NCBI GenBank assembly: GCA_020026075.1
Contig: JAHHQZ010000004.1
Coordinates: 8,291 to 72,290, forward strand
Reading direction: 5' to 3'
Length of the DNA: 64,000 bases
Source: Actinobacillus sp.
Lineage (GTDB): Bacteria; Pseudomonadota; Gammaproteobacteria; Enterobacterales; Pasteurellaceae
Below, one piece after another: positions 1 to 8,416 of the stretch (position 1 is its first letter; the number at the start of each line of letters is the position of its first letter). Position numbers and translations under genes: made by a program. The notes under the pieces were generated by a model. That model did no database searches, was not told the DNA's origin, and saw only the letters and a list, made by a program, of their open reading frames with translations.

Positions 1-23
1 AAAGATTGGATCAGGTGCTGGGC
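1..23 (-). pseudogene. Continuation of the IS-interrupted relaxase gene
   Basis: Read on the minus strand, these bases continue the relaxase frame (AQHLIQSF) after the IS630 insertion point. The frame runs off the left edge, so the condition of the rest of the gene cannot be judged. Confidence 0.6.
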
Positions 24-25
24 TA

Positions 26-1298
26 GTGTAATATATTTTTAATAACTAGACCGTTTCTTTATTCTATGGTACAACGATCTCAAGTGAAATTTGGAGGTCA
101 CAAAGCATCGCCTATTGAGCTAAGCAATGAGGAAAGAGAATATCTCGAACTGCAGACTCGTGCCAGAACCATTCAGGCTCAAACAGTCACACGTGCACGT
201 ATTTTATTATTACGTGCCGAAGCAGTATCAATAGATGCCATTGCTGATAAAGTGGGGCTCAATCGCTGTAGTGTTATGCTCTGCCTTAAGAAATTCAAAG
301 AAGGTGGGGGTTGAAAATGCCCTTTATGATGCACTGGGCCGTGGCAGAAATGCTGAGATTACTGATGAAGAAAAAGCCTGGATCATTAACATTGCCTGCC
401 AAAAACCAATTGATTTTGGATATGCTGCCGAAACTTGGACATATACCAAGCTGACATCACACAACAATCAAACCGCTGAAGCAGCCGGATTTACAAGATT
501 ATCTACTATACACAAGAGTACTGTTCATACAATTCTTGATGAAGCAGATATTAAACCTCACAAAATAACTTATTATTGCGAAAACCGGGATCCGGATTTC
601 GATTCTAAAATGCATAATGTATTACTTGTATATAAACAGCTTGAAATGCAGTTTAATGAAAATGGAGAACTTATTGTGTCTGATGACACTCCGATTCATA
701 TCCTTTCATATGATGAAAGCCAGGTATACAGGCTATTGCAACAACATCACCGGATTTATCGCCGGATTCAAAGCATTCTACAATAAGTAGTGATTATGAA
801 TATAAGCGTTTGGGAACCCTTTCTCTTTTGGCTGCTATAGATCTTCAGACCGGAGAAGCAATCCCTCTTGTAAGAGATAAGCATAGCAGTAAAGAATATA
901 TTGAGTTTTTAGAGTTGCTGGATGAAAAATATCCTAAGGGGGATAAAATCCGTATCGTCCTTGATAATCTTAGAGTTCACACATCTGAAGCGACAAGAAA
1001 ATATCTTACAACAGTACCGGGATGCTTTGATTTTGTATTTACTCCAAAACATGGTTCATGGCTCAATATGGTTGAAGTTTTTTTCAGTAAAATGACCCGA
1101 CAGATGCTTAGAGGAATCCACATAAAATCCAAAGAGGAACTCACTGACCGTATTTACAAATATTTTAATGAAATAAATAAAACACCGGTGGTATTTCATT
1201 GGAAATATAATATTGATGACATTGATGTATCAGAGGAAATCATCGTCGACACATTACCTATTTAAAATAGTCGAGGAGTTAATTAAAGGATGAAATAC
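26..1298 (+). mobile_element. IS630-family insertion sequence, inactive copy
   Basis: The element lies between two CTAG sequences, with the TA target duplicated at 24-25 and 1299-1300, as is usual for IS630/Tc1-mariner elements. The ends form an imperfect inverted repeat: the left end begins GTGTAATATATTTTTAATAA, and the right end read inward begins GTATTTCATCCTTTAATTAA. It carries one transposase gene with two frameshifts, so it should not move by itself. Removing the element and one TA joins the flanks into a continuous relaxase reading frame, which confirms both borders. The copy is AT-rich compared with the chromosome to its right. Confidence 0.85.
66..1265 (+). pseudogene. IS630-family DDE transposase, two frameshifts
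   Basis: Three overlapping frames together give one transposase: an N-terminal helix-turn-helix part (66-about 308), a middle part (about 311-720) and the catalytic C-terminus (about 721-1265). The first shift is one extra G in the five-G run at 306-310. The second is a missing C near 720-721, where DESPGIQAI should be read. Acidic residues in SYDE, VLDNLRVH and MVEVFFSK fit the DDE triad. The first shift sits in a homopolymer and could in principle be programmed, but the second does not look like a slippery site, so I call this a pseudogene. Confidence 0.85.
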
Positions 1299-1300
1299 TA

Positions 1301-1478
1301 GTGTTTTTGTTCTTGAGTTAAATTCTCCTTTGGTAAGTTCAAATTCCTTATGTGCATTTTCTCTTGAACATAAATAGGTGCTGACAAAGATTTCTTCATC
1401 TGTTTTATCTCCATTACAAATATAATCTATGGCTTTTTTAAGGGGGCTTTTTATGGGATGTATCTTTGTAACCGCCAT
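1301..1478 (-). pseudogene. MobA/MobP-type relaxase, N-terminal part, split by the IS
   Basis: This frame starts MAVTKIHPIKSPLKKAIDYI, the typical beginning of relaxases from Firmicutes mobilizable and conjugative elements. Such proteins nick oriT and carry the strand into the recipient. The frame is interrupted at codons for TKTL by the IS630 insertion, and it resumes at positions 23-1 as AQHLIQSF, which matches the family. The rest of the gene lies beyond the left edge. The start codon overlaps the stop of an upstream minus-strand frame (TGATG), as in mobilization operons. A Firmicutes-like relaxase in a Pasteurellaceae chromosome points to horizontal transfer. The family is recognised from memory, not by search. 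Confidence 0.75.
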
Positions 1479-1590
1479 CAGCTTATTACCTTGTTGATGA
1501 TATGATTTGAAACCTTTTCTCTAAACTCTGACAAAAACATCAACTCTCCTTCCATTGCCTTTTTTATAGTGTCTATATCTTTTTTATAGA
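1478..1590 (-). pseudogene. Tail of an unrecognised small gene upstream of the relaxase
   Basis: A minus-strand frame ending KVSNHIINKVIS overlaps the relaxase start by TGATG, so it was probably translationally coupled to it. Mobilization accessory genes often take this place, but the residues left (containing GELMFLSEFREK) do not let me name a family. No clear start codon with a ribosome binding site is visible. The frame runs back into the hydrolase fragment in another phase, which suggests that a deletion joined the two genes. Confidence 0.35.
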
Positions 1591-1793
1591 TAGTGCTGGT
1601 AGTATTGTACTGCCTTTGCTATCTGGTTTAAGTTTGCTGAATAATTTATAAACTCAATTTTAGCATCACACGGGGTTAATGGTTTATAGTCAAATCCAAT
1701 GATTTCAAAGTTATCATCAAAAAATTGTTTATAATGATTAGCTTCTTCTGCATTACCACCCTTGCCATGAACATATATAACAACATTTTTCAT
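1584..1793 (-). pseudogene. Alpha/beta-hydrolase fragment
   Basis: The 69-residue frame begins MKNVVIYVHGKGGNAEE. This resembles the first strand and oxyanion-loop region (HGKGG) of small alpha/beta hydrolases common in gut Firmicutes. The family is usually near 190 residues, so the nucleophile and histidine regions are missing. The frame ends QYYQHYL just where the downstream small frame begins, consistent with a deletion scar. It is probably cargo of the same foreign element as the relaxase. It is unlikely to be functional. Confidence 0.5.
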
Positions 1794-2024
1794 TCAAATT
1801 TCCTCTACCATTTCTAATTTACCAGTCACTGCTTCCACAAAAGCCTCTCACCAAAATGATGGAAGGCTTTATAAACTTTTTACCTAAATTCAACAACTCC
1901 CTTTTAGACCTGCCTTTTCAGCTTTTTAGTATCAAAACAGTATCACTACTTCATTTTTCATAAGCTAAAAACTCTGAACCCCTTTATTTTCAATGGTTAT
2001 ATAACAGTAACATATTTGTTTCTG
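1794..2024. other. Junction between foreign remnant and guaA
   Basis: This is AT-rich DNA with no convincing gene. An inverted repeat (AAAGCCT at about 1841 against AGGCTTT at about 1865) could be a weak terminator. The 3' end of guaA is a known insertion hotspot for genomic islands, so the old attachment site may lie at or near 2025. A second copy of the guaA end, which would prove this, is not in the window. Confidence 0.4.
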
Positions 2025-3596
2025 TTATTCCCACTCAATCGTCGCTGGTGGTTTGCCTGAGATGTCGTAAACGACGCGAGAGATGCCGTTGACTTCGTTG
2101 ATGATACGGTTGGAAACATTGCCGAGTAGATCGTATGGCAGGTGCGCCCAGTGGGCAGTCATAAAGTCGACCGTTTCTACGGCACGCAAAGCGATAACCC
2201 AGTCATATTTGCGGCCATCGCCCATTACGCCTACGGATTTCACTGGTAAGAATACGCTGAATGCTTGGCTGACTTTGTCGTAGTAGCCTGCGTTGCGTAG
2301 TTCTTCGATGAAAATTGCATCCGCACGGCGCAATAAATCGCAGTATTCTTTTTTCACTTCGCCTAGCACACGCACGCCTAAACCCGGCCCAGGGAAGGGG
2401 TGGCGGTTTAGCATTTCTGCTGGTAAACCAAGTGCCAAGCCGATTTTGCGTACTTCATCTTTGAACAATTCACGCAACGGTTCCACTAAGCCGAGTTTCA
2501 TATAGTCTGGCAAGCCGCCCACGTTGTGGTGGGATTTGATCACGTGTGCCTTGCCTGTTTTGCTGGCGGCGGATTCGATAACGTCAGGGTAAATCGTGCC
2601 TTGTGCGAGCCATTTCACGTTGGTTTGTTTGTGGGATTCTTCATCGAACACGTCCACGAACACGTTGCCGATCATTTTGCGTTTCGCCTCTGGATCAACC
2701 AAACCTTGCAAGGCGTTAAGGAAACGATCTTCTGCGTCCACTCGAATGATATTTAAACCAAAGCGATCGCCAAACATTTCCATTACTTGATCCGCCTCGT
2801 TTAAGCGTAGCAAGCCGTTATCCACGAATACACAGTGCAATTTGTCGCCAATAGCACGGTGCAATAAAAGTGCGGTTACGGAAGAATCCACGCCGCCTGA
2901 TAAGCCTAAAATCACTTCATCATCGCCCACTTGTGCTTTAATACGCGCCACAGCATCTTCAATAATGTTGACTGCCGTCCATTCCGTACGGCAATGGCAA
3001 ATATTGACCACGAAATTGGTCAGCAAGTCTAAACCGCAATGAGTGTGGGTAACTTCTGGGTGAAACTGCACACCGTAGAATTGGCGCTCATCGTCCGCCA
3101 TTGCGGCGATAGGGCAAGTTGGCGTGGAAGCAGTGATGTGAAAATTTTCTGGCAAGCGTGTGACTTTGTCGCCGTGACTCATCCACACATCAAGCCCATT
3201 TTGCCACGCCGGAATATTCGCAAAAATTCCGGCCTGCCCATTTTCCATATTGTGTAAATCAATTTTTGCGTAGCCAAATTCACGGTGATCGGAATTTTCC
3301 GTCAAACCGCCAAGTTGCATTGCCATTGTTTGCATTCCGTAGCAAATGCCAAGCACTGGCACGCCAGCGTTGAATACGTAATCCGGCGCCACTGGGCTAT
3401 TCGCCTCAGTGGTACTTTCAGGGCCGCCTGAAAGAATGATCCCTTTCGGATTGAACTCACGGATCTGGTCTTCCGTCACGTCCCACGCCCACAGCTCGCA
3501 ATACACGCCAATTTCACGCACACGGCGCGCGATCAACTGCGTATATTGTGAACCGAAATCTAAAATAAGAATTTTGTCTTGGTGAATGTTTGTCAT
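2025..3596 (-). CDS. guaA: GMP synthase (glutamine-hydrolysing)
   Basis: This enzyme converts XMP, glutamine and ATP to GMP, the last step of guanine nucleotide synthesis in the cytosol. The 523 residues match the family length. A class I amidotransferase domain comes first, with C85 in GICYGMQ and H179 and E181 in QFHPEV. The ATP pyrophosphatase loop SGGVDSS follows at 233-239, and the conserved end is PPATIEWE. It lies 30 bases after guaB on the same strand, as a guaBA operon. Residues 121-131 (QAGIFANIPAW) are encoded by a full inverted copy of the dispersed repeat (3208-3233), in a stretch that varies among GuaA proteins. A perfect H. influenzae-type uptake signal lies at 2868-2876. Confidence 0.97.
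   Translation of the reverse strand: MTNIHQDKILILDFGSQYTQLIARRVREIGVYCELWAWDVTEDQIREFNPKGIILSGGPESTTEANSPVAPDYVFNAGVPVLGICYGMQTMAMQLGGLTENSDHREFGYAKIDLHNMENGQAGIFANIPAWQNGLDVWMSHGDKVTRLPENFHITASTPTCPIAAMADDERQFYGVQFHPEVTHTHCGLDLLTNFVVNICHCRTEWTAVNIIEDAVARIKAQVGDDEVILGLSGGVDSSVTALLLHRAIGDKLHCVFVDNGLLRLNEADQVMEMFGDRFGLNIIRVDAEDRFLNALQGLVDPEAKRKMIGNVFVDVFDEESHKQTNVKWLAQGTIYPDVIESAASKTGKAHVIKSHHNVGGLPDYMKLGLVEPLRELFKDEVRKIGLALGLPAEMLNRHPFPGPGLGVRVLGEVKKEYCDLLRRADAIFIEELRNAGYYDKVSQAFSVFLPVKSVGVMGDGRKYDWVIALRAVETVDFMTAHWAHLPYDLLGNVSNRIINEVNGISRVVYDISGKPPATIEWE
2868..2876 (+). other. H. influenzae-type uptake signal sequence
   Basis: A perfect AAGTGCGGT core lies inside guaA. Only one other perfect core was seen in the window (31975-31983). 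That is far fewer than in genomes that use this dialect, where the core occurs about once per 1-1.5 kb. Confidence 0.6.
3208..3233. repeat. Dispersed palindromic repeat inside guaA
   Basis: The arms GCCGGAATATT and AAAATTCCGGC face each other around a short centre, wholly within guaA codons 121-130. It is an in-frame paired copy of the element otherwise found between genes. Confidence 0.7.
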
Positions 3597-3626
3597 AAAT
3601 ATCCTTTATAAAATAAAACGAGCAAC

Positions 3627-5090
3627 TTAACGCATTTGGTAATTCGGTGCTTCTTTGGTGATGGTGACGTCGTGGACGTGGCTTTCTTTGATGCCAGCAC
3701 CGCTGATTTCCACAAATTCGGCTTTGGTGCGGAGATCTTCAATAGTGGCACAGCCTGTTAAGCCCATACAGGAACGTAAGCCGCCCATTTGTTGGTGAAT
3801 GATTTCTTTGAGTAAGCCTTTGTAAGGGATGCGCCCTTCGATACCTTCTGGTACGAGTTTGTCGGCGGCATTGTCGCTTTGGAAGTAGCGGTCGCTGGAA
3901 CCTTTTGCCATTGCACCGAGCGATCCCATTCCACGATAGGATTTGAAGGCTCGTCCTTGATAAAGCTCTATTTCGCCTGGTGCTTCTTCTGTGCCAGCAA
4001 ACATTGAGCCAACCATTACACAGCTTGCCCCTGCGGCGATGGCTTTGGCGATGTCGCCTGAGTAGCGGATTCCGCCGTCTGCAATCACAGGAATGCCTAA
4101 GTCTTTTAAGGCGGCAGCAGCGTCAGAAATGGCGGTGATTTGCGGAACACCCACGCCAGTCACAATGCGAGTGGTACAAATAGAACCCGGCCCAATGCCT
4201 ACTTTTACAGCACTTGCGCCAGCGTTGGCTAGGGCTAACGCCCCTGCAGCAGTGGCAACGTTGCCTGCGATGATCGGTAAATTTGGGTATTTCGCACGAG
4301 TTTCACGTACACGTTGAAGTACGCCTTCGCTGTGTCCGTGCGAACTGTCGATGAGTAGCACGTCAACGCCTGCTTCAACCAATGCAGCAATACGTTCTTC
4401 GTTGCCTTCGCCTGCACCAACCGCAGCACCAACACGCAAACGACCAAATTCGTCTTTACAGGCGTTGGGTTTGGCTTCTGCCTTCTGGAAATCTTTCACA
4501 GTAACCATTCCCACAAGGCGACCTAACTCATTGACAACAAGCACTTTTTCAATGCGATGGGCGTGCATTTTGGCGAGAATGTCCGCACGAGTAGCGTTTT
4601 CTTTGACTGTGATTAAACGGTCTTTCGGGGTCATAATTTCGCTGATTTTTTTGTTTAAATCCGTCACAAAACGTGTATCACGTTCGGTAACAATGCCCAC
4701 TAATTGTTGGTGATAATTCACTACTGGGAAAGTGGCAAAATTGTGCTGTTTCACAATTTGTGCCAATTCAGCCAATGTGGTTTCAGGGTCAACACAAACG
4801 GGATCGCCGATCATTCCTGTTTCAAATTTTTTCACACGGCGTACACGATCCGCTTGGCGTTCAATGGACATATTTTTGTGGATAAAACCAATTCCGCCCT
4901 CTTGCGCTAAGGCAATCGCCAGTTTGGTTTCTGTAACCGTATCCATTGCTGCGGAAAGCATTGGGATATTCAGTGTAATGTCTTTGGTAAGCTGGGTTTT
5001 AAGATTGGCGGTGTTTGGCAACACGGTGGAATGTGCAGGGACGAGCAGAACGTCGTCAAAGGTTAAGGCTTTTTTTGTGATACGTAACAT
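3627..5090 (-). CDS. guaB: IMP dehydrogenase
   Basis: This enzyme oxidises IMP to XMP with NAD, the committed step of guanine nucleotide synthesis. The 487 residues, taken from the start MLRITKKALTFDDVLLVPAH, match the E. coli protein. A longer start at 5105 would add five unconserved residues, while GAGAG upstream of 5090 serves the shorter one. The TIM barrel is interrupted by two CBS domains (about 93-205). The catalytic cysteine is C305 in GPGSICTTR, followed by the flap with YRGMGS. It is the first gene of guaBA and divergent from birA. Confidence 0.97.
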   Translation of the reverse strand: MLRITKKALTFDDVLLVPAHSTVLPNTANLKTQLTKDITLNIPMLSAAMDTVTETKLAIALAQEGGIGFIHKNMSIERQADRVRRVKKFETGMIGDPVCVDPETTLAELAQIVKQHNFATFPVVNYHQQLVGIVTERDTRFVTDLNKKISEIMTPKDRLITVKENATRADILAKMHAHRIEKVLVVNELGRLVGMVTVKDFQKAEAKPNACKDEFGRLRVGAAVGAGEGNEERIAALVEAGVDVLLIDSSHGHSEGVLQRVRETRAKYPNLPIIAGNVATAAGALALANAGASAVKVGIGPGSICTTRIVTGVGVPQITAISDAAAALKDLGIPVIADGGIRYSGDIAKAIAAGASCVMVGSMFAGTEEAPGEIELYQGRAFKSYRGMGSLGAMAKGSSDRYFQSDNAADKLVPEGIEGRIPYKGLLKEIIHQQMGGLRSCMGLTGCATIEDLRTKAEFVEISGAGIKESHVHDVTITKEAPNYQMR

Positions 5091-5135
5091 TTGCAATACT
5101 CTCATCTAAGGTTAAAGAAAAAATATTGCGACGGC

Positions 5136-5141
5136 ATTATA
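5136..5141 (-). promoter_or_regulatory. -10 box of the guaBA promoter
   Basis: On the minus strand this reads TATAAT, about 46 bases before the guaB start. The -35 region is not convincing, and no PurR-type operator was seen. Confidence 0.45.
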
Positions 5142-5163
5142 CAGAAAGATTTGCAAAGTGCGA

Positions 5164-5169
5164 TATAAT
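5164..5169 (+). promoter_or_regulatory. -10 box of a birA promoter
   Basis: TATAAT lies 50 bases before the chosen birA start and close to the divergent guaBA -10 box. The -35 region is weak. Confidence 0.4.
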
Positions 5170-5218
5170 TCACAAAATTTTCACTGACCAATCATTTATT
5201 ACGCAAAAACAAGCCACT

Positions 5219-6205
5219 ATGTATACTCATTCAACTGCAATTCTTTTATTGCGTGCGTTAATTCAGCACCAGCACCAATCCAGCCTCCCCGCCCCATTGA
5301 ACACGCTCGCTGCAACGCTCGGTCTTGACAAACACACCGCTCAACGTGCGTTGCAAGAATGGCGGCAGTCCGGAATAAATTTACAAATTCAGCAACATAA
5401 TAACGGCGAGTACGTGCGTTTGTTACCCTCTTGCCCATTTTGGAATGTGGCATTTTTGCGTAAAGCCTGCCCAAACTGGCATTTCTTCTACAAGCCTGTG
5501 ATCGATTCCACGAACGAGTTTTTACTGAAATACCACAGCACGCTTGCACCTTTTAGCCTATGTTTAACGGAATTTCAAACCGCTGGACGTGGGCGACGTG
5601 GACGTTCGTGGCATTCGCCCTTTGCAGGTCAATTAACTTTTAGTTTTACTTGGTATCCCCCAATGGAAAATATCGCAGGGCTGAGTGTGGTAATAGGCAT
5701 CGCCACTGCGGAGGCTTTGCAAAAGCTGAACATTGAAAATGTACAATTGAAGTGGCCAAATGATATTTTGCTCAACGGCAAAAAATTAGGTGGCATTTTA
5801 ATTGAACACATCGCTCACACGCCGCCTGAGCCTGCGTGCTTGGTGATTGGCGTGGGGCTAAACATCACCGAGCCGACCCTACCTGACGGCACGTTTCCTC
5901 AACCCTGCACTGGGCTACATTTCGTGTTGCCTAAATTAAGCCGTGAACAAGTGCTTTCTACGTTGCTCAAACAAATTCAAACTGCCCTAATTCAGTTTAC
6001 CCAACAAGGCTTTACGGCGTTTTTGCCACACTGGAATAATCTCGATTATTTTCATCAAAAGCCCGTCACACTCTGGCGAGAAAGCACGCCCATTCACGGC
6101 ACGGTGTTAGGGCTTACGGACACTGGGGCTTTGCGTTTGCAATGCGAGAACGGTCAAGTGCAGATTTTTCATCAAGGGGAAGTTTCCCTGCGTGCGAAAG
6201 CCTAA
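5219..6205 (+). CDS. birA: Biotin--protein ligase and biotin operon repressor BirA
   Basis: BirA makes biotinyl-AMP and attaches biotin to the carrier protein of acetyl-CoA carboxylase; full-length forms also repress biotin genes. From MYTHSTAILLL the protein has 328 residues, close to the E. coli length. An N-terminal winged-helix region (about 1-60, with TLAATLGLDKHTAQRALQEW) is followed by the catalytic domain, with GRGRRGRSW at 123-131 and KWPNDILLNGKKLGG. The C-terminal domain is present. No strong ribosome binding site is seen before 5219. An upstream ATG at 5126 would overlap the promoter, so I reject it. Confidence 0.92.
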   Translation: MYTHSTAILLLRALIQHQHQSSLPAPLNTLAATLGLDKHTAQRALQEWRQSGINLQIQQHNNGEYVRLLPSCPFWNVAFLRKACPNWHFFYKPVIDSTNEFLLKYHSTLAPFSLCLTEFQTAGRGRRGRSWHSPFAGQLTFSFTWYPPMENIAGLSVVIGIATAEALQKLNIENVQLKWPNDILLNGKKLGGILIEHIAHTPPEPACLVIGVGLNITEPTLPDGTFPQPCTGLHFVLPKLSREQVLSTLLKQIQTALIQFTQQGFTAFLPHWNNLDYFHQKPVTLWRESTPIHGTVLGLTDTGALRLQCENGQVQIFHQGEVSLRAKA

Positions 6206-6212
6206 CGAGCTA

Positions 6213-6240
6213 GGCCGGAATTTTTTTAAAATTTTTATAA
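6213..6240 (+). repeat. Single copy of the dispersed repeat
   Basis: It reads AGGCCGGAATTTTTTTAAAA followed by an AT-rich run, between birA and the channel gene. There is one arm only. Confidence 0.6.
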
Positions 6241-6248
6241 AGAAAACC

Positions 6249-7220
6249 ATGAAATCACATCAAGAATCCATTTTTATGTCGCTCCCTGTGAGCTTATTTG
6301 GTAGCACGATGGGGTTGTGTGGCCTGTCGGTAGCACTCAATCATTTTGCCCACAATGTGCCGTTTTTTCAGCCACTGGTGCGTGGCGTGGATATGCTGAC
6401 GTTCGGCATTTTTCTCTTTTTAAGCTGTATTTATTTGGTGAAATGGCTGGCGTATTTCCACTTCGCCAAAGAAGAATTTCAATGCCCAACACGCAAGAGT
6501 TTTTTCGCTACGATCACCATTTCCCTGCTGCTAACCCCCATTTTAATCCACAAATACAACCCAACCCTGAGCTTTTATATTTGGCTTTTGGGCGTGGTGC
6601 TGTCGTTTATTTTTGCCCTGTATATGGTGTATTTTTGGATTGAAACGAAACACTCGCCGACCCAGCTCACGCCTGCGTGGATTATTCCTGTGGTGGGTGT
6701 GTTGAACATTCCGCAAGCGAGCTATTTATTTCACGGCAATTACCTTCATTTTGTGAATTTAAGTGCGCTCGCCATCGGCTTTTTCTTCGCCATTCCCGTT
6801 ATTACTTTGATTTTTTCACGTGTGATTTTTATTGAAAAACTGCCTGCTAAACTCACGCCAACATTAATGATTTTAGTGGCGCCGTTTTCCGTAGGGCATT
6901 TGGCTTATGTGGCAACAGTCGGCGTGCTAGATGGCGTGGCTTTCGGCTTGTTCATCATCGGTGTGTTTATGTTTTTCGCCTTGCTGCCACAACTATTTAA
7001 AATCACCAAAGTCGCCCCTTTTCAAGTCAGCTGGTGGGCGATAAGTTTCCCTACTGCGGCGTTAATCAACAGCCTTTACAGCATCAACCACTTTTTAAAA
7101 CTCACGTGGCTAGAAAACCTCACCAACGCTGCCTTGCTAGTTTTCACCGCCATCGTGATTTATTTAATCTACCGCACCATCAAAGGCATTTACCGCAAAG
7201 AATTTGCTTGCTTTTGCTAG
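6249..7220 (+). CDS. TDT-family membrane protein (SLAC1/TehA-like)
   Basis: This 323-residue, almost wholly hydrophobic protein has about ten membrane segments. It begins with LPVSLFGSTMGLCGLSVAL, the pattern of the tellurite-resistance/dicarboxylate transporter family that includes TehA and the plant SLAC1 anion channels. It probably moves anions or dicarboxylates across the inner membrane; the substrate cannot be read from sequence. The start at 6249 is the first ATG after the repeat, and a methionine ten codons on is also possible. TehB, the usual TehA partner, is not next to it, so tellurite resistance is not implied. Confidence 0.75.
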   Translation: MKSHQESIFMSLPVSLFGSTMGLCGLSVALNHFAHNVPFFQPLVRGVDMLTFGIFLFLSCIYLVKWLAYFHFAKEEFQCPTRKSFFATITISLLLTPILIHKYNPTLSFYIWLLGVVLSFIFALYMVYFWIETKHSPTQLTPAWIIPVVGVLNIPQASYLFHGNYLHFVNLSALAIGFFFAIPVITLIFSRVIFIEKLPAKLTPTLMILVAPFSVGHLAYVATVGVLDGVAFGLFIIGVFMFFALLPQLFKITKVAPFQVSWWAISFPTAALINSLYSINHFLKLTWLENLTNAALLVFTAIVIYLIYRTIKGIYRKEFACFC

Positions 7221-7230
7221 ATTAAATTTA

Positions 7231-7250
7231 GCTAGGCCGGAATTTTTGCA
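7231..7250 (+). repeat. Single copy of the dispersed repeat
   Basis: It reads TAGGCCGGAATTTTTGCAC, directly before the terminator after the TDT-family gene. There is one arm only. Confidence 0.6.
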
Positions 7251-7254
7251 CAAA

Positions 7255-7287
7255 AAATGGCGATTAATTTCGGTTTAATCGCCATTT
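7255..7287. terminator. Bidirectional terminator between converging genes
   Basis: A perfect 13-base stem (AAATGGCGATTAA against TTAATCGCCATTT) encloses a short loop. It sits between the TDT-family gene and the converging alcohol dehydrogenase gene. Confidence 0.8.
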
Positions 7288-7311
7288 AAATGCACTTTAC
7301 TTACAGTTTAA

Positions 7312-8331
7312 TTAGTGTTTTTTCATATCCAACACCATACGACCTTGAATTTTGCCATCACGCATTTCTTGGAAAACCTCAACCACTTCGCTGAGTTTAC
7401 GTTTTTCTACGATTGGCGTAACGATACCACGTGCGCCGAAATCAAAAGCCTCTGCGAGATCTTGGCGAGTACCGACTAAGGATCCCACCACTTCAATACC
7501 GTCAAGCACAATGCGTGGAATGGAAAGATCCATCGTTTCTGGCGGCAAGCCCACAGCAACTACACGTCCGCCTGCACGTACGCAATCTACCGCACTGTTA
7601 AAGGCGGCTTTCGCTACGGCGGTAACCACTGCGGCGTGCACCCCACCTTGCGTGATTTCTTGGATTTTTTCCGTTGCGTTTTCTTTAAGTGGATTGATCA
7701 CAAACTCTGCCCCCACTTCTTTGGCAAGGGCAAGTTTATCATCATTGAGATCCACTGCGATCACACGGGCGCCGAAAGCGTTTTTCGCATATTGCACCGC
7801 TAAATTGCCTAAGCCACCTGCGCCATAAATGGCGATCCACTGCCCTGCACGAATGCCTGATACTTTAATGGCTTTGTAGGTAGTAACCCCAGCGCAAGTA
7901 ATGCTACTGGCTTGGGCAGGATCTAAACCATCAGGCACTTTCACCGCATAATCGGCGGTTACTACGCAGTATTCTGCCATTCCGCCATCAACAGTGTAAC
8001 CTGCATTTTTCACGGAACGGCAAAGGGTTTCACGGCCAGAATTGCAATATTCGCACGAGCCACAGCCTTCAAAGAACCACGCAATACTCACACGGTCGCC
8101 CACTTTTAAAGACGTTACATCTTCGCCAATAGCTTTCACGATACCGATCCCTTCGTGGCCTAAAATTCGACCTGGCTGTCTACCGTAATCGGCTGCACAA
8201 ACGTGCAGATCCGTGTGACACACACCACAATATTCCACTTCAACTAAGGCCTCATTGGCACGAATTTCTGGAATATCACGTTCAACGATCTCCACATCGG
8301 TACAAGCTTGATTTACAACTGCTGCTTTCAT
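7312..8331 (-). CDS. adhP: Zinc-dependent alcohol dehydrogenase
   Basis: This medium-chain dehydrogenase interconverts alcohols and aldehydes with NAD in the cytosol. Its 339 residues and motifs match AdhP. Catalytic zinc ligands are C38 (GVCHTD), H59 (GHEG) and a cysteine in ITCAGVT. The structural zinc cysteines are C90, C93, C96 and C104. The Rossmann motif GAGGLG follows. It is transcribed alone, with a repeat pair upstream and a terminator downstream. Ethanol preference is inferred from the family. Confidence 0.93.
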   Translation of the reverse strand: MKAAVVNQACTDVEIVERDIPEIRANEALVEVEYCGVCHTDLHVCAADYGRQPGRILGHEGIGIVKAIGEDVTSLKVGDRVSIAWFFEGCGSCEYCNSGRETLCRSVKNAGYTVDGGMAEYCVVTADYAVKVPDGLDPAQASSITCAGVTTYKAIKVSGIRAGQWIAIYGAGGLGNLAVQYAKNAFGARVIAVDLNDDKLALAKEVGAEFVINPLKENATEKIQEITQGGVHAAVVTAVAKAAFNSAVDCVRAGGRVVAVGLPPETMDLSIPRIVLDGIEVVGSLVGTRQDLAEAFDFGARGIVTPIVEKRKLSEVVEVFQEMRDGKIQGRMVLDMKKH

Positions 8332-8370
8332 AGTAAAGTCCTCTTTTGAGTTGATAAAAAGAAAAAGGCT

Positions 8371-8413
8371 AGGCCGGAATTTTTGCTAAAATTTTGCCAA
8401 AAATTCCGGCCTT
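8371..8413. repeat. Dispersed palindromic repeat, paired form
   Basis: The left arm AGGCCGGAATTTTTGC and right arm AAAAATTCCGGCCT flank an AAAATTTT centre. It sits 3 bases after the afuC stop codon and may act as a terminator stem. This is the best single example of the consensus. Confidence 0.85.
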
Positions 8414-8416
8414 CGG

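Noticed and set aside
306..310. Programmed frameshift in the IS630 transposase
   Set aside because: The G run could slip, but a second shift near 720 in a non-slippery sequence also breaks the gene, so decay is simpler.
4351..4713. Long reading frame opposite guaB
   Set aside because: It is the mirror of a highly conserved gene, with no ribosome binding site and low-complexity residues typical of antisense frames.
5110..5218. PurR operator for guaBA
   Set aside because: TTTGCAAAGTGCG resembles half a site only; the required second half is missing.
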